The notes under the pieces: generated by a model
What the model was told of the DNA's origin: nothing
Seen by the model: only the letters and a program-made list of their open reading frames with translations
The model's database searches: none
Origin: Dichetophora obliterata
Lineage: Eukaryota > Arthropoda > Insecta > Diptera > Sciomyzidae
Assembly: GCA_963920525.1 (NCBI GenBank)
Contig: OY986439.1
Coordinates: forward strand, 51,829,482 to 51,893,481
Reading direction: 5' to 3'
DNA: 64,000 nucleotides
Made by a program: the position numbers and the translations under genes
Shown: positions 33,258 through 45,244 of the stretch, piece after piece
Numbering within the stretch: the stretch's first letter is position 1
Layout of the letters: every line of letters begins with the position of its first letter

Positions 33258-34765
33258 TTAGTATGTATTAATATGTACGGGTGGTTGAAAGAAGTCGTCG
33301 AGACTTGTTTGTTTTTTTTCTTTTGTGTGATAACTCTTGACCATTTTCGTACGCATATTGACAAGATCTGCCACCTGATTTGCATCGTTATTGTTTTTAT
33401 ACCATTTTATCGAAATATTGATGCTTTGAACTGCTTCTGAGAAGCTCACTTTCGGTTGTTGAATATCTTGCTCGATAATTGACCCGTCATTATCACTATC
33501 AGACACTTTGAAATCTTCGTTATCTTCCGTTATAAGATCCTTGTTCCAATTTTCAATGCCATCAATGCTAATGTCAACATTATCAGTCACCTTCGACATC
33601 AACAATTGAACTTCTCGAAGTGTATCGTTGTAAGCACTAGATTCAATCAATTTAGACAACGGAATGTCATCTTCACTATCGTATTCATCATCATCCCACT
33701 TTATTATCTTATTCCACGCTTTTAAGAGAACAGCTTGGGGCAATTCATCCCACACTGATTTAAGTAACAAAATGACATCACGAATTGAATGTGCCTTCAA
33801 AACATTTTCAATCGGAACGTTTTCTTGTGCGACAATGTTGCATAACAATTTAGATCGATATCTTAACTTGACCAATTTTATTGGATTTTGATCCATGGGT
33901 TGCAAAACCGCTGTTACATTAGGTGGTAGAAGCATTGCTATAAATGTATCCATTATAAGACTGAAGCATGTCTCTTGGTTTATGTGCAGTGCAGCTGTCA
34001 ATTAGCAACAATGTCTTTGGTGGTAAATTATTTTCAACAGAAAATTTGCAAACCTGCAAAAATTTGTGCATCATAAGTAAAAATTAAAAAAGGAAAAAAA
34101 AAAAATAAGACAAGATTACCTGTTTTTTAAATGAATAATGGAACCAGTTGAAGAAAAACTCGGAATTCATCCACGACTTGTTCGAATTTGTGTATTCTAA
34201 TGGCTTTTCGAATCCCTTAAAGCAACGTGGATTTGTGGATTTCCAATGGCTTCAAATGTGTGAACCATCTGCGTTCGCACACAACAAAAACTTATTCCCA
34301 TTTCATCAATTTTTTCTCGTAAGTTATGAATGAATGTTGTTATTTGCGACGTATCGCTTGAAAGGATTTCGCCACAAATTTTAAGATTGCGAATACCGTG
34401 TGTTTTCTTAAAATTTGCTAGCCATCCATCACTTGCATTAAATGTTTTCTCAGGGTGCAGTATGGCGAATTCGAGTTTAGCTGTCATTAAATTGGACCAG
34501 TCATTGCACAATTTCGCTGTCGTTGATTCAAGAACCATTTATATATCCTTGCCTCCAGATCAGCATATTGCGGTTTCTGGAGTGTTTTCTTGTGAACTGC
34601 CTCCAAAATTTCTTAACGTTTTTTCTTTATTTTGGCTACTTTAGATACACCATAATCCAACGCCAATCGTTTTCCCTGAATACCTTGATCAATCTTTTTC
34701 AGGATCTCCACTTTCTGCTGTAAATCTTATCTGATTTGCGATGATTTGTTCTTCTTTGTTGACAT
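33258..34765 (-). pseudogene. Tigger/jerky-type transposase with intron and deletion
   Basis: From about 34765 downwards the minus strand reads MSTKKNKSS and a pipsqueak-like helix-turn-helix (KVEILKKIDQGIQGKRLA), a CENP-B-type second DNA-binding domain (FNASDGWLANFKK, LKICGE), then NPRCFKG and WMNSEFFFNWF, then LLLIDSCTAH and LLPPNVTAVLQPMDQNP, and an acidic tail. These are the domains of Tigger/pogo transposases (DDE_1). A 65-nt GT-AG intron (34054-34118) joins two conserved parts in frame. The first catalytic block (NADETGL region) is missing after GISF, and stops and frame changes occur (for example near 34727, 34595, 34256, 34005). The second Asp (LLIDS) and third (PMDQ) remain. It is dead as a transposase. 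Confidence 0.82.
34054..34118 (-). other. Intron in Tigger-type transposase pseudogene
   Basis: The minus strand reads aaaaaacag|gtaatcttg ... tttttgcag|gtttgcaaa. Removing 65 nt joins NWFHYSFKKQ to VCKFSVENN, as expected for the family. It has a polypyrimidine tract of more than 20 T/C before the acceptor. Confidence 0.72.
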
Positions 34766-35225
34766 TGTTTTTAATAAAAAATACGCACCTTACAAACTCA
34801 AACGCTCACAACTGACAAAATTAATGTTTTTTGGCGACGATGAAAATTAACATATGCATTTGCAGCTCAAAACAAAACAGAAATTTGGGAAATATCAACG
34901 AACGAAATTAGAGCTCGCGCTTGTATTGCAAAAAAAACGGTTGGTTTCAAAGATTCGTACGCTCAGAAAAGTTATTTCAAAAGTTAACTTTTTAGAGCGT
35001 TACGTGGACGCTGAAATTCAGTTAACTTAACCGAGAGATTAACTTTTGCGCGAGTTAAAACTACTGTTTCTGTAACTGATATGCGAGTAAATAGTGGTCC
35101 GTGATGAAAAAGATACACAAGCGAAAGGGAACATATGAAATTGCAACAAGTACCAGGCAACTTTGTGTGAAATTTTATGAGGTTCTTCTATAAACAATAA
35201 ATAAAAAACATATATAAATATTACG

Positions 35226-35746
35226 TCTGTTCCCGTACTTTTTGGACTAAACATGGTTAAACTGTCAAAAGCGTGAGAATAAGAAAGAATCTCTCATAAA
35301 TAGATAAAAACACAAGAAAGTACGGGAAAGCTTTTCGGGCTTGAATTGTTCAAACTGTCAAATAAAATCGTTGGCCGAAATGAAGAAAAATTGTCACATT
35401 CATATGCATTACTTATATATAATTAATTCTCAAATTAACATTTACATTTAGTTTTTTACAATTTAACATGTTTCTGGTTTCCATTCCAATAGTTCTTATT
35501 TATTTCAATGAACTTTTCATGTGTTGCAATTTCTTTGCTAACTTGTAAACAGCTGATTTTAAGCAGTTTGACACTTTTACTATTTTTACCAAAAGAAAAC
35601 TTGCAACTTTTGACAGTGAGGGAAAATTTTTTACTCTCTCGACTGCACTCTCTTTTACAATTTTTTCGAGTGCTTGAACGCTTTTCGGACTAATACCTGC
35701 AAAACTGGTAAATTGGATTAAAACTTTAGAGTACGGGAACAGATCT
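35226..35746. mobile_element. TIR element with tctgttcccgtact ends
   Basis: tctgttcccgtacttt at the left is inverted at the right (agtacgggaacaga, ends about 35746). A third copy of the word agtacgggaaag lies at about 35319. About 520 bp, noncoding; the 61-codon frame at 35508 has no motif. Confidence 0.72.
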
Positions 35747-35841
35747 TTTATAAGAGCTTTATTTATGAAAATGTCGGATATACACCATTAAATTAATTAT
35801 GCTGACAATTGCTTGTTTTGATGTTAAACACTTTAACACTT
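35747..35841. other. Short spacer
   Basis: Nothing recognised between two inverted-repeat elements. Confidence 0.5.
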
Positions 35842-35960
35842 AGGGCCATTTTGTTCACAAAGGGCATAAATATGATTTAATACGGGGATAACTATCTCTA
35901 GGTTCATTTTATACCAAGCATATAAATCGGGAGAATAAAAAGTGGTTTTGTTCACATTTT

Positions 35961-36497
35961 CAGCCCTACTCTGGTTGTTAACTTAACAAGAAATAGTTAA
36001 GGAGCTCTTGTTAAGCTGCTTGTTATGTTATGTAAATGTTGGTATTCTTAAAAATCATTAACAACATAAAAGCTTAAAAAGCTTTTAAAGTTCACCATGC
36101 ATGGTGAAAATCGATATGCCTATTGAAAGAAGAGCTGCGCTATATAAACATATGCTTCGAGTGCAGCTTGTGACTTTGCAAGCGCTTGAAAAATTTGCCA
36201 CGGCTACTGAAAGATTTCATTATCAACACTTAAAATAAGTAAAAAATTCCTCCATTTTTCAGTTTAATGTATTTAAACTCAATATTATATTTTAATTTGT
36301 ATTTTTTTATTATTTTCACAACAATTTTCTATCTAAGCACATACATTTCATTCGTTGTTAAGACTCTTTCTGTTATTAACAAAATTGTAAGGAAAAGAGC
36401 TTTTAAATTTGCAGCAGAATACGAAACCTTAACAAATTGTTAATATTAACTATTTTGTTAATGTGGTGAGCTTAGTTAAGCTGCCAGAATAGGGCTG
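35961..36497. mobile_element. Nested MITE with CAGCCCTAYTCTGG ends
   Basis: cagccctactctgg at the left is inverted at the right as ccagaatagggctg (one mismatch). Flanks share TTT, suggesting a short duplication. It contains gttaac-rich words near both ends, is about 537 bp and is noncoding. It sits inside the left part of the foldback composite. Confidence 0.75.
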
Positions 36498-36639
36498 TTT
36501 ATCCCGGCTTTATGCTTGGAGCATAAATTCGCTCTCAGTTTATATCGATTTCCATCGGAATGTTAGAGTGTTGCTCATTAATTAAAAAATGTGTGGGGAT
36601 TTTTGGTTTATTTTTTCGAATTTGGGGGTTGGAGTGAGC

Positions 36640-38110
36640 ACTAGGTAAAAATGGATCGCTGATTTTGCATCTGATGTCAGAATTTCAAAATTCTAAAATG
36701 TTTCTACACAGGGCTGCCAACTAAACATTTTTTTTAAGAATTTTAAACATGAAGAAACAGTATTGGTGGTTACTTCTTTCGAATCTGGTGTCAGAATTTT
36801 AAAATTCAAAATGACGGATAGAGTTGCCACCTAATTTCTTGTTAATTTATGCGAATTCAACTCTGGGAGAAACACTAGGTAAAATTGGGTCGCTGATTTC
36901 GAATCCGTAGTCAGAATTTCAAAACTCGAAAATTTTTCTACACATAGGGTTGCCACCAAAAAATGTTTTATTTTACAAATTTTAAACATGAGGAAAGAGT
37001 ATTGGGGGGTCGCTGATCTCGAATCTGAAGTCAGAATTTTAAAATTCCAGATGGTGGATAGGGTTGCCACCTTAATTTTTTGTATTTTTTGAATTCGTGG
37101 CTGGCAAAAAAAATGGTATACCAAAAATGGATCGTTGAATACGAATTTATGGTCAGAATTTCAAAATTATGAAGTTTTGAAATAATATTGTTGTCAACTT
37201 ATAATATGTATTTTTAAGATTTACATTTAAAATATTATTTAACAGTGTTAGGAAGTCACTGATTTCGAATCTGAAGTCAGAATTTTACAATTCAAAATTG
37301 AGGATAGGGTTGCCACCTTATTTTTTGTACTTTTATGAATTTGGGGCTGCCAAATAAATGGTATGCCAAAAATGGGTCGCTGAATACGAATCCGTGGTCA
37401 GAATTTCAAAATTATAAAATTTTCAAATAATAGGGTTGCTTTTACTTTTGAAAATACATACATATTATTAGGTGGCAGCCCTATTATTATAAAATTTTAT
37501 CATTTTGAAATTCTGACCACGGATTCGGATTCAGCGACCCATTTTTACCTTTTAGTTCGCACCAGCCCCGAAATCATAAAAATAAAAAATTAAGGTGGCA
37601 ACCCTATTCACCATCTTGAATTTTAAAATTCTGACTTCAGATTCGAAATCAGTGACTCCCTAACACTGTTAAATGGTGTTTCAAATTCTAAAAAATACTA
37701 TTATTTCAAAACTGTATCATTTTGAAATTCAGGCCACGGATTCGGATTCAGCGACCCATTTTTGGTATACCATTTTTTTTGGCAGCCCCGAATCCGTAAA
37801 ATTTTAAAAAACTAAGGTGGCAACCCTATCCACCATCTTGAATTAAAAAATTTTGAGTTCAGATTCGAAATCAGTCCCCCCAATACTGTTCCCTCATGTT
37901 TAGAATTCTTAAAATAAAACATTTTTAGTTGGCAACCCTATGTGTAGAAAAATTTTCGAATTTTGAAATTCTAACAACGGATTCGGATTCAGCGACCCAT
38001 TGTTACCCTTTAGTTCGTGCCAGCCCCGAATTCGTAAAATTAAAAACTAAGGTGGCAACCTTATTCAACATCTTAAATTTTAAAATTCTGATCCCTAGTT
38101 TAAAAATCTG
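36640..38110. repeat. Large inverted repeat of tandem units, centre near 37455
   Basis: The left arm (36640-37440) repeats a block: ggtcgctgatttcgaatc, tcagaatttcaaaatt, then gggttgccacc and an AT spacer, at least five times. The right arm (37470-38110) carries the same blocks inverted (gattcggattcagcgaccc, ggtggcaaccct). Arms pair across an approximately 30-nt centre, forming a near-1.5 kb imperfect palindrome. Confidence 0.88.
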
Positions 38111-38355
38111 TATTTTTTATATTTTGACACCAATTAAATAAAAAATATTAAAATGAGAGTGATGAGAGCGAATTAAAAATCTGAACTCATCAATTTTCAC
38201 GAGTTAAATATTTCTGAGGTTAAGCTATCTCGCCATCATTTTTATCTCCAGCTTGAAGAGTTAAATGCTTAACTCACTGTGAACAAATGAAAAACTGGAA
38301 AAATCATGGAATTAACTCGAGGATAAATTTATCTCTCTGTGAACAAAATGGCCCT

Positions 38356-40990
38356 TAGTGATGTTGATATTCAATGCACAAACCTTATCAACAAATTGCG
38401 ATCCGAGTATTAGTTTAATGCGGTTGCTTAATGCAATGATATCATGGAATAAATTTAATTTATGAAATATTTCAGTTTATGTATTCAATATTTTATACAT
38501 TTTAGTACACATAATATTGTGTTAATAATATATTTATTGTGTACATGAAAAAAGTAAGTAGATACCTTGTACCCGGTAGAAGTACTTGTAACGTGAATAC
38601 ATTAATTTCTACAGCTTATACAGCTACAGCTTAAAAGCAATAAATTATTTTTATCCACAATAGTTGGTTTCGAACTATCTCGATCTTATATTTTCGTGTT
38701 CTTATCAATCCATCATTTAGTACTATTCACTTCAAAAATACTTCTTTTCACGACATCACTTCACCTTCTTGTAAATAAAAACCTTGTGCTGAGAAGGCAA
38801 CTGAAATAAACCTGCTGCATAAACAACAAATATAAATAAATATATACGAACTAAACAAAATAAAACATGTTTGCCTAAGATTTCACTTACAATTCTGCAT
38901 TACAATAGGATGGATATTAAGATATTTTGTTATGACATGTAAACCATTTGGAGCGCCGAACAAAGTTTAACCAGCAGGTATACATATTGTTATTTCTCTC
39001 GGTGTATTATTCTTAGTTTTAGTAACAACTTAAAAAAATGATTTCTGAGTCGCGACCTTTGCTTAAAAATTTAAAATTTCCACTAAAAAGCAGAATGTTC
39101 TAGAGTATTTTTTTTTAATAAATATAATTCGCATCACTGGTTGCCAGCAACCAAAGGAACAGTAAGACTACAACAACAACATCAGTACAACCAGTGCCTT
39201 GCATAGACAATAACAAATTATTGAATGCACGAGAGAAATATTTGCAATTACTTGCACCAAACCAAGCAAGACATAAATACAACAATAACAACAACACCAA
39301 CAACAAAACCAGTTGTGTGGCTAATATTTTCGAATTTGTACTCGGAAAATGCAAAATTTCCCCTAACAAAACCACAGAGACCAATAAAAGAAACATAAAA
39401 AAAAACACAAAAATGAAATGAAAATGTGTAAAAAAATATATATCACAAAAGCTTTTCTTGCACTTCCGGTTCAGTGCAGACCATTTGAGTTGAGTCAAAA
39501 TGAATGCCAAAGAAGTACAGCATGTAGAGTAGAGAATATAGCCAACAACACTGGACAGCAGCAGAAGTAGCAAGGAAATACAACAAATAGGAATCAATTT
39601 ATAAGGCTGCGGATTTATTTAGTTGCTTTGGTCTTTGGAGTGTGCATATGTGAGTGTGAGTGAGAGATTCAGTGTCTGTGCTCTTTCTGGTGCTTTCCTT
39701 TATAAGCTGCAATGTGAAGGTTCAGTCTTATGAGTTCATGTTTTGCGTTTTGTTTATGCACTACAGAATGGATGGATTTTTTTCTAACATAGAACTTGAT
39801 AAAGCAAGTGTATCTGTTTGAATGTTTATTTGTGTGCGAGTGTGTTTGTTAGATATATGTTTGCAAATAGTTTTCTGCTGGATTAGATTTTACCCAGAAA
39901 TATTCTTCTCAAAGGCAAAAGAGATTTTGTGGCAATGAAACAGTATATTTTCACATCTATTTAAAAAAACAGAAAACTAATTAAAAATTTGTATTTGTCT
40001 GCTGCGAATATCTTGCTTGCATATGAGTTAAATTTAATCTTTTTAAGATAAATTTATGTTTATGAAATAAGCTTACAAATTTTTAAATTATAACTGAATT
40101 TGACACATAAGTATGCTATTTTATGCCTCGTTGCACCACTTGCAATAGTTACTTTAAAATAAACGTATTGCCTTTTCATTCCGTTTTTTACCTGTAACCT
40201 TTAACTCGTTCAGCAGCAATTCCATTCAAAATGTACAAGCCCTACGGAATCACCATATCCGATTTTGATCAAATTAACAAAATTTACCAAAATGGAACTA
40301 AATTTCGGCTTTCACATCGAAAAAAAAAATTATCAGTTTTGAGAAAATTTTCAAAAAACGTTATTATTTCTCGAAAACCAACATCTCTGCCTCCCCTTCC
40401 CCCTATTATAAAAAGCAGAGTCCACCCAATGTGATATTAAAAGCAACAAATACAAAAGCACATTAAACCTGAAATAACTTAAATTTCGCTCAGCGAGAAT
40501 GTGTACTTGGCTCATCGCCAGCAGCTACAACTCATACCAGAAATACTAATTAAAATTTCTGTCAACCGCGTGTACGCTATTCGCCAAGGTAACCGTTAAA
40601 TTACAGCTGAAACCAAAAAAAATAACAACATTTTTTACCATTTCCTCCCACCCATACACATGCTCAAATGTGTGATGCACAAATGTTTGTTTGTAGGTAA
40701 CACAAGCTTTTGTTCGTCGTGCATTGAAATTAATTACAAGTGTTCGAATTAAACTATGCTAGTGACCTATGTATGTAGCCAGCTACCTGTCTGTCGGGTT
40801 TTTGCTCTCGTCCGTAACACTCCTGATGCCACCGCCGTAGATAAGTATTTCGTAAAGGGGGCTTACTTAAGCAAAAAAAATTTTGTTTTTTTTCATTTCC
40901 ATAGGGATTTCTTAAGGCCTAAGATCTTTCCAAATTTCTTAACCGATTTCAACATTCGACGTTGAAGATCATCAGCATATGCATGCATTG
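38356..40990. other. Noncoding stretch with CAA-rich tract
   Basis: No gene recognised. 39160-39310 is rich in caacaa/aacaac words, ordinary for fly DNA. The frame at 40231 (67 codons, starting MYKPYGITISDFDQI) may be a decayed repeat; no family was recognised. Confidence 0.5.
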
Positions 40991-41353
40991 TAGATAGATA
41001 GATAGTTAAGTGAGGAGGGAGCTAGTCACCTAGTTACTGCGGCCTCAAGGGCCTATTGTAACAAAACTCTATAAGTTATAGTTCATCCTTAATCGTTAAG
41101 TTCGTTAGGAACAGAGCGATGCCCTTAGGTGAACTATCCGCTTTTTGGTGCGGTTCTAGGTACAATGCACTTAAGTAGCGAAGTCGGGACCTAAGTAGAC
41201 CGTTACAGTGACACAAGATGTGCTCTAATGTTTCTTCATCTTCGTTACATAATCTGCACAGATCTTCGTGGACTATACCCATAGATGATAAGTGCTTATT
41301 TACCTTGCAATGTCCTGTTAAGAAACTTGTGACAAGTCTGGTAGATGTTCCAC
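40991..41353 (-). pseudogene. LINE ORF2 C-terminus with TATC tail
   Basis: The minus strand reads TRLVTSFLTGHCKVNKHLSS, then DLCRLCNEDEETLEHILCHC (C-x2-C-x10-H-x2-C-H-C) and a LRYLSALYL end: the C-terminal region beyond RNase H in I/LOA-type LINEs. The 3' tail is TATCTATCTATC (plus-strand tagatagatagatag at 40991-41005). The frame is open for the last 69 codons. Its upstream part is cut at 41354 by a TTAA beginning a piggyBac element. Confidence 0.75.
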
Positions 41354-41412
41354 TTAACCCTCATCGGTCCCTAGAGAAATACATCTAATCGGTCCCATTG
41401 TATGCACGCGCA

Positions 41413-43103
41413 TCTATATATATAAAATGGAATGTGTGTTTGTTTATTTGTTTGTTTGTTTGTACCTTATAGGAGAACAAACCTCTGGACCGATCTTCCT
41501 GAAATTTTCACAACATTTAACTGGGACTCTGGCATGATTAATATGGTATATATATTAATAGGGTAATATAGTTTTTAACAGATTTACTTAAAATTGTATA
41601 CACATTATACTCCAGGCGAGGTAAAAATAAACATTTCTTACGCCACGCCCCCTTTCACGCCCCTTTTCACGCCAAATTTAAGTTTTAAACTTTTTGTCCT
41701 CTGTACAAATTTGTTCCTTCCAACGGATTATTTTTTATTTGGTAGTAAATTGCTCTTAATACTGTTAACGTCGCCATATTACTATGAACCACGCCCACTT
41801 CACCGCCCCCTTTTTTTAATTCAGATACTTACTTATACCACTAACAATGTTTGCTATACAAAATACTTTTTTTGTAATATGTATTTACCTAAAGTTTTAT
41901 ATACTTTTTATCTACAGGTAAGGTAGCCATAGATTTTTTTATTACCAAATTCCCCTTTTTCGCCCCATTTTACTTTAATTATAATTATAATGCTTTCAAT
42001 CTATATATAAAAAAATAAATGTCGGTCTGTCTGTTTGTTTGTTTGTGCTTTATAGGAGTCCAAACCCTTTGACCGATCTTCCTGAAACTTTCACAGCATG
42101 TTACTATGACTCTGGAAGGAATAATAGGCTATACTAGTTTTTATTGGACAACGGGGCGTGGCACCGCCCATATTACCCAAAAATTTAAATCGCTATATTT
42201 TGGACATTTTTTAACCTATGTCGATGATATTTGGTACATATGGTATTGGCATAATTAAGAATACGTACCAGGAGAAAAGTGGGTGGTACCACGCCCCTTT
42301 TTAGGAAAATTAAAAATCGTAATATAGTCTTAACTACTGGATCGATCGTCATTAAATTTTCACAATAGGATATTCTTCCGAAATAATAAATTCTTGACTA
42401 TATAAAGTTGTGAGTGGACAAAGGGGCGTAGCCTCGCCCATATAACCCAAAATTTAAAATCGTCATATCTTGGACATTTTTTGACCAACGGCGGCAGTAT
42501 TTGCTATATATGGTATTGGCATGAATAGAAATACGTACCAAAAGAAAAGTGGGCGGAGCACGCCCCTTTGTTTGCGATATATTGGAGGCTGGACCTGTTA
42601 ACCGATCTTAAATTTTAACAGCGTGCAGCCTTGGCTCAGGAATACTTATTACATGATAATATTTTTCGACCATGCACACTTCTGTGTCTACTTTTTTACT
42701 ACGTTTATTAACGGCCTTACTTAAAATTTAAAATACATATTAATTAAAATAGTGGGGTAGCCCCATTCTCTTTCTCCCACAACTGTCTACAAAACAGCTG
42801 ATTTTGTAATATGTGTTAATTAAAATAGAGAGTGGGGTAGCCCCATTCTCATTCTCCCACAACTGACTGCGAAACAGCTGATTGTAATTGCTTCTTTTTG
42901 ATTGGTCTAAAAATAAAAAGGGGGAGCATGAAGCAAATTACATGCGGTTCAGTGCTGAATTCTCATTGGTCTACAACAAAAAAAGGGGAGAAGCATTGCA
43001 ATAATTAAATTAAAATTAAATAAATAAATTTTTGTAAATATATAAATACTTTTAATTTTATTTTATAACGAGGGGGGTAGCGAAGCACACCGGGTTCAGC
43101 TAG
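41413..43103 (+). mobile_element. Helitron-like element (A|TC...CTAG|T)
   Basis: Starts a|tctatatatataaaatggaa and ends gaagcacaccgggttcagctag|t. A 5' TC, a 3' CTAG and AT insertion are as for Helitrons, and the last 70 bases nearly repeat those of 49690-49763. A second TC-type start, a|tctatatataaaaaaataaa, lies at 42000, so this may be one element nested in or fused to another. Each part has a ccgatcttcctgaaa word and GGGCGTGGC-like repeats. No Rep/helicase gene is present. Confidence 0.62.
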
Positions 43104-43273
43104 TACACATATATTTTTAATTGTAAAAAGCTAAAAAATAACAACCATTTATGTTTTGTGATTTTTTATGTTTATTACATTGTTTACTATCATATTAATA
43201 CAAAGGTAGATTTAGAATGAAATTAATTAGAATATTACATATATTAGAAAAAAAACTGAATTTTTAACTTTTT

Positions 43274-45076
43274 TCAATTATTTGTACATTTTTCGCATAA
43301 ATTGAAATTATGTTCAGCACAAATGAAATTTCTACACTTTTCACAGCGTGTAGCAAAAAGATTTTTGTTATTTTTATATGTGCAGATGTAGCATCCGCCT
43401 CGTTTTGATGTACTTGGTAAATGGCGAATCTCCCGAATTCTTTGAATAACACTGGAAGCATCATTACTTTGAGGTTGTTTCTGTGATCTGTTTTTTAAAG
43501 AGATTCAATACAAGCTCCTCGATAAAAAGGCGACGACGAATATTATGGTTCGTTTTAGAATTTTTCCAATTCGGGAACAATGCAATGAAAGTCACGAATG
43601 CATTCAACGCACTAACATCAAGCATGTTACAAAATACTGCCATTGGCCACCGATTGACTTTTCGTTTGCATGTGTACGTAGCTGCCATTTGATCCATAGT
43701 ATCAACTCCACTCTTGGTTTTGTTGTAGTCTTCAATGATGTTAGGTTTCTTCTTTTCACTATTCTCATTTATGCTGACAACATTGTGGTATGTACTGAGC
43801 CAATGTCACAAATCGGTACCGGCGAGGAACATATGACAACATAACTGCTTGCAATTTATGTTCATATACAACTTCTGTATGATAAATTGGCTTTTGACGC
43901 ATGTCGAGTAGAACTGAAGGAATTTCAGTCCTATTTTTCCTTATTGTTCCCAAAATAGTCATGCGATTCTTATGTTAATCTTCTGCCAATTCATACGAAG
44001 TGAAAAAGTTGTCACACGTTACATTTCTGCCAGAAAGTCCTTCCACCAAATCCAAAACAACACGCCGTCCGAGATTACGTTCAGGAGTGGCATTACAATT
44101 CCGACCAACATAAATTTGTGTATTGTATGCATACCAGCTTTTTGAGTCGCACAGCACCCAAATTTTGATGCCATATTTCGCCGGCTTGGATGGAATATAC
44201 TGACGAAATGGGCATCGCCCACGACACGGAACTAACTGTTCATCTACGGTAATGTTTTTTCCTGGTGTGTATGCAACCTTCAAATTATGATTCCATTTAT
44301 CGTATACAATTCGAATCGGTGCCAATTTGTCACGTACAGAAGTACTTGTAGATGCAGTGTTGGCCATACGTTGTTCGCGGTCATAAAATCGAGTGCAACC
44401 ATGGATACGCTTGAACATTTTCAAAGACATTGTTGCTCTAAATATTGACCGACCAGTTTCGTCATTCCACAGTTTAGTGACACATTCACCGTATAACCGA
44501 TACACACCAGAAAGCAGCAACAATCCAAAATATGCGTTCAGAGTGTCCAAATCAATGTTTTCCCAATCGTCTTTGTACTTTCGCACACCATATAAATTCG
44601 TCATGTTGAAAATAATATTCTCAACCGGTTCAAGGAACATGCGAAATGCAGACGAAACATCAATTATAGTAGCAGCTGCTAATGCTTTTGGACCTGAATT
44701 ATAAACAAAAATAAAACATATAATGAACATAAACCCATAACAAAGAGGGTAGGTTTTTACCTGAAGTGAAATTTTCTACACGTCGAAATGAATTTCTTCG
44801 ATTTATTTCAAATGGTTGCGATGAATATTCAATTTTCTTATTTTTTGAAAAATATTTATTTTCAGGATTTGCTGCATTTTCTTCTGCTATATTTTGCTCA
44901 AGTGGCTCAATGTCATCTTCATCCGAGTGCACGCTAACTTCACTTTCATCATTCACCTTGTCTGATAATGCAAAATCATCGTCACTATTGCACGGAGATT
45001 CGCCCTCTTCGCTTTTCAAATCAAAATCCATTTCTAGTTCATCTCGTTGCCTTCTTTCACGTAAAACTCTATCCAT
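43274..45076 (-). pseudogene. piggyBac transposase with intron, near full length
   Basis: The minus strand starts ATG at 45076 with an acidic N-terminus (DSED-rich). A 67-nt intron (44694-44760) joins VENFTSG to PKALAAAT in frame. The core has NITVDEQLVP (first Asp), NVTCDNFFTS (second) and GVDTMDQM (third and fourth), followed by NRWPMAVFCNMLD and a C-terminal cysteine finger (CYIC, CEKC, CEKC). These match piggyBac transposases in order and length (about 560 residues). Defects: one TAA in the middle (about 43972), a one-base frame change near 43800 and another near 43490. All four catalytic Asp codons survive, so it decayed recently. The family inserts at TTAA. Confidence 0.9.
44694..44760 (-). 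other. Intron in piggyBac transposase
   Basis: The minus strand reads cacttcag|gtaaaaacc ... tataattcag|gtccaaaag, 67 nt, with conserved protein on both sides joining in frame and family-like. Unspliced, the frame runs into a stop after KNLPSLLW. Confidence 0.78.
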
Positions 45077-45150
45077 TTTTTATCAAATACTTCAAAACAC
45101 AACCAAAATTCTAATAAACGCGCAAACAAACTTCACTTATGTGTGTTCCA

Positions 45151-45244
45151 GAATAAACTGAATTTCATAAATCGAAAAATAAGAGCGTGCTATAAATCTA
45201 CATACAATAATAAGCGGAAATTCCAGGTACCTGCTTGTGTGTGC
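45151..45244. other. Spacer
   Basis: Short AT-rich stretch between the piggyBac gene and the foldback; nothing recognised. Confidence 0.45.

Larger units (their letters stand above)
33005..35066 (-). mobile_element. Tigger/pogo element, decayed
   Basis: The left end CAGTGGAATCGCGGAAAAG follows a TA at 33003; the right end, read inverted, is CAGTAGTTTTAACTCGCGCA. The two share CAGT, TCGCG and AAAAGTTAA in order, so they are diverged terminal inverted repeats about 2.06 kb apart. Additional gttaactttt words lie near both ends. The transposase pseudogene at 33258-34765 fills the interior on the minus strand. Confidence 0.75.
35842..38355. mobile_element. 2.5 kb foldback composite element
   Basis: Outer ends agggccattttgttcaca (35842) and tgtgaacaaaatggccct (to 38355) are inverted copies, each next to TTA (a possible 3-bp duplication). 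The interior has a nested MITE (35961-36497) and a long inverted repeat of tandem units (about 36640-38110). No coding sequence. The right subterminal part has gttaaat/gagataaatttatc words. Large noncoding foldback elements of this form occur in flies; the family is not identified. Confidence 0.7.
41354..45150 (-). mobile_element. piggyBac-like element with Helitron-like insert
   Basis: TTAA at 41354-41357 followed by ccctcatcggtccctag looks like a piggyBac terminus in a LINE. The minus-strand transposase pseudogene ends at 43274. Between terminus and gene, 41413-43103 is Helitron-like DNA. The opposite piggyBac terminus was not found beyond 45150, so that end is lost or the boundary is uncertain. 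A related word atcggtccc repeats within the first 40 bases. Confidence 0.68.

Noticed and set aside
39115..39597. 160-codon minus-strand frame, leucine-rich
   Set aside because: Arises from CAA/AAC-rich low-complexity DNA; no signal peptide plus domain pattern was convincing.
40231..40434. 67-codon frame MYKPYGITISDFDQI
   Set aside because: Looks protein-like, but no family was recognised and it may be a decayed repeat; not called as a gene.
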